This document shows, in pieces, positions 62,676 to 64,000 of a stretch of DNA of 64,000 nucleotides. Origin of the DNA: Salegentibacter sediminis (GTDB lineage Bacteria; Bacteroidota; Bacteroidia; Flavobacteriales; Flavobacteriaceae); contig NZ_MSJR01000002.1 of the NCBI RefSeq assembly GCF_002078605.1, positions 248,001-312,000 of the forward strand, given 5' to 3'. Both the position numbers and the translations under genes were made by a program. Positions within the stretch are counted from its first letter, which is position 1, and every line of letters starts with the position of its first letter. Under the pieces are notes generated by a model, which ran no database searches, was not told the origin of the DNA, and was given only the letters and a program-made list of their open reading frames with translations.

Positions 62676-63580
62676 TGAGTAAGTATTATTTAAATTATTT
62701 AGACGAATTAGAGTCGGAAGCCATCTATATTTTAAGAGAGGTTTGGGCCCAGTTTGAAAACCCTGTGATCCTTTTTTCCGGCGGAAAAGATAGTATTTTG
62801 GTAACCCACCTTGCAAAGAAAGCTTTTTACCCCAGTAAGATCCCTTTTGCCCTGATGCACGTAGATACCGGACATAACTTTCCGGAAACTATAGAGTTTA
62901 GGGATGATCTAATTGATAAACTTGGTGTAAAGCTTATTGTCGGTTCTGTACAGGAATCAATAGATAAAGGCCGTGTTGCAGAAGAGAAAGGCAAAAATGC
63001 CACCAGAAACGCTTTGCAAATTACGACCTTGCTTGATGCTATTGAAACTAATAAAGTAGATTGTGCTATTGGCGGCGGAAGGAGAGATGAAGAAAAAGCG
63101 CGTGCGAAAGAACGCTTTTTTAGTCATAGGGATGATTTTGGACAATGGGATCCAAAAAATCAACGTCCTGAATTATGGAACCTTTTAAACGGAAAGCATT
63201 TTGAAGGGGAACACTTCAGGGCTTTTCCTATTAGTAACTGGACCGAGATGGATGTGTGGAATTACATAAAGCGTGAGAATATTAGTATTCCGTCTCTGTA
63301 TTTCGCACATGAAAGAGAAGTGGTCTTCAGAAGTAATTCCTGGATTCCGGTTTCAGAATATTTGAAGTTAGAGGAAGGAGAGAAAATAGAGAAAAAGAAA
63401 ATTAGGTTTAGGACGCTGGGAGATATTACGATCACCGGCGGGATAGAATCTGATGCTGATAATTTGGAAAAAATTGTTCAGGAAGTCTCTGCAATGCGTA
63501 AAACAGAAAGGGGAGATCGTTCTGATGATAAAAGGAGTGAAACAGCGATGGAGGATAGGAAAAAGCAGGGATATTTTTAA
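62675..63580 (+). CDS. cysD: Sulfate adenylyltransferase subunit 2 (small subunit)
   Basis: 301 residues of the adenine-nucleotide alpha-hydrolase fold: VILFSGGKDSILVTHLAKKA (PP-loop SGGKDS), MHVDTGHNFPETIEFRDDL, CAIGGGRRDEEKARAKERFF and RFRTLGDITITGGIES, then the C-terminal SDDKRSETAMEDRKKQGYF typical of CysD. With the GTPase CysN it makes APS from ATP and sulfate. cysN is not in the window and should follow; a four-helix-bundle gene lies directly after cysD instead. Confidence 0.95.
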   Translation: MSKYYLNYLDELESEAIYILREVWAQFENPVILFSGGKDSILVTHLAKKAFYPSKIPFALMHVDTGHNFPETIEFRDDLIDKLGVKLIVGSVQESIDKGRVAEEKGKNATRNALQITTLLDAIETNKVDCAIGGGRRDEEKARAKERFFSHRDDFGQWDPKNQRPELWNLLNGKHFEGEHFRAFPISNWTEMDVWNYIKRENISIPSLYFAHEREVVFRSNSWIPVSEYLKLEEGEKIEKKKIRFRTLGDITITGGIESDADNLEKIVQEVSAMRKTERGDRSDDKRSETAMEDRKKQGYF

Positions 63581-63585
63581 TATGG

Positions 63586-63620
63586 GGCTTTAGGCTTTAT
63601 GCCATAAGCTGTATGCCTTC
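63586..63620 (+). repeat. 7-nt-periodic array (nGCnnTA) before the second four-helix-bundle gene
   Basis: Units GGCTTTA, GGCTTTA, TGCCATA, AGCTGTA and TGCCTTC place GC at 63587, 63594, 63601, 63608 and 63615, exactly 7 bases apart. It starts 6 bases after the cysD stop. The ATG at 63613 lies inside the array, so the true start of the next gene is more likely 63637. Confidence 0.75.
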
Positions 63621-63636
63621 GCAACTACCGTCAATA

Positions 63637-63990
63637 ATGAGAGATTTTAAGAAATATGATGTTTGGAAGTTAAGTCATGAATTGACTTTGCATGTATATA
63701 AAATAACTTCTTCTTTCCCTAATTCAGAGAGATATCAGTTAGTTTCTCAAATGCAGCGGGCTGCTTATTCAATACCTTCGAATTTCAGTGAAGGTTGTGG
63801 AAGGGGTTCAGACAAAGACTTTAACAGATTTGTACAAATTTTTCTAGGTTCAGCTCATGAATTAGAATACTTTTTCATATTGAGTAAAGACTTAAAACTT
63901 ATAGATGAAAATACATTTAGGATTTGTTTTGAGGAAGTAAATGAAATAAAGAAAAAATTGTTCAGATTGAGTCAGAAATTACATTGCTAA
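63637..63990 (+). CDS. Four-helix-bundle protein (23S rRNA intervening-sequence protein family), copy 2
   Basis: 117 residues from ATG 63637 (MRDFKKYDVWKLSHELTLHV); the frame is open to 63613 but that part is the repeat array. The family pattern is clear: SFPNSERYQLVSQMQRAAYS, SIPSNFSEGCGRGSDKDFNR and FLGSAHELEYFFILSKDL. It is only distantly similar to copy 1, so the two are not a recent local duplication. It lies just after cysD, where cysN would be expected, on the same strand. Confidence 0.88.
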   Translation: MRDFKKYDVWKLSHELTLHVYKITSSFPNSERYQLVSQMQRAAYSIPSNFSEGCGRGSDKDFNRFVQIFLGSAHELEYFFILSKDLKLIDENTFRICFEEVNEIKKKLFRLSQKLHC

Positions 63991-64000
63991 TTTATGATAT

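Overview
The window reads as a chromosome segment of a marine-type member of the Flavobacteriaceae (Bacteroidota, near Gramella/Salegentibacter/Zunongwangia; inferred from gene content, no 16S gene is present). Support: AT-rich intergenic DNA, -7 promoter boxes of the Bacteroidota form TAnnTTTG and scarce Shine-Dalgarno sites, a fused alpha/beta 2-oxoacid dehydrogenase E1, lipoproteins with a Cys-Ser-Lys-Asp/Glu surface-export signature, a flavastacin-like protease and the menaquinone pathway. No rRNA, tRNA, CRISPR array or insertion sequence was found.

Layout. 1-7.9 kb: end of a CPBP intramembrane protease, L-serine dehydratase, DnaK, a divergent NRAMP-like transporter and an alpha/beta hydrolase. 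6.4-14.6 kb: menaquinone locus (hotdog thioesterase, menF, menD, menB) with DUF2853, a CvfB-like S1 protein and two overlapping PH-domain membrane proteins. 14.7-23.7 kb: minus-strand block of fused E1, an M1-peptidase-like protein fused to an outer-membrane barrel, a LOG-family hydrolase and uvrA. 24.1-31.8 kb: a LuxR-type regulator, three tandem paralogous surface lipoproteins that share an N-terminal half but carry different C-terminal domains, then an astacin-like lipoprotein. 32-48.6 kb: envelope and housekeeping genes (acpH-like, glmM, LpxL-like acyltransferase, rhomboid, SIMPL, TlpA-like thioredoxin), a GAF protein, an HD-Pycsar-effector fusion, a giant phosphoesterase/outer-membrane barrel protein, and a dps-mscS-lipoprotein operon. 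48.7-64 kb: a LacI regulator, then a surface-polysaccharide region.

The polysaccharide region holds two nearly identical MBOAT O-acyltransferases, each followed by its own SGNH-like partner, a PAPS-type sulfotransferase, enzymes for UDP-HexNAc epimerisation and oxidation (WbpP/WbpO type), a UDP-glucose dehydrogenase, and PAPS supply and recycling (cysQ, DUF2061, cysC, cysD). Together they suggest an acidic, acylated and sulfated exopolysaccharide or capsule.

The most unusual structure is in the gaps of this last region. Strictly 8-nt-periodic arrays (nnnGTGAn) begin at the stop codons of consecutive genes and in two gaps face an inverted array (TCAC/TTAC, also 8-nt period) ahead of the next gene. 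A small four-helix-bundle (23S-intervening-sequence-protein family) gene sits between two such arrays, and a second member of that family, just after cysD, is preceded by a different array with an exact 7-nt period.
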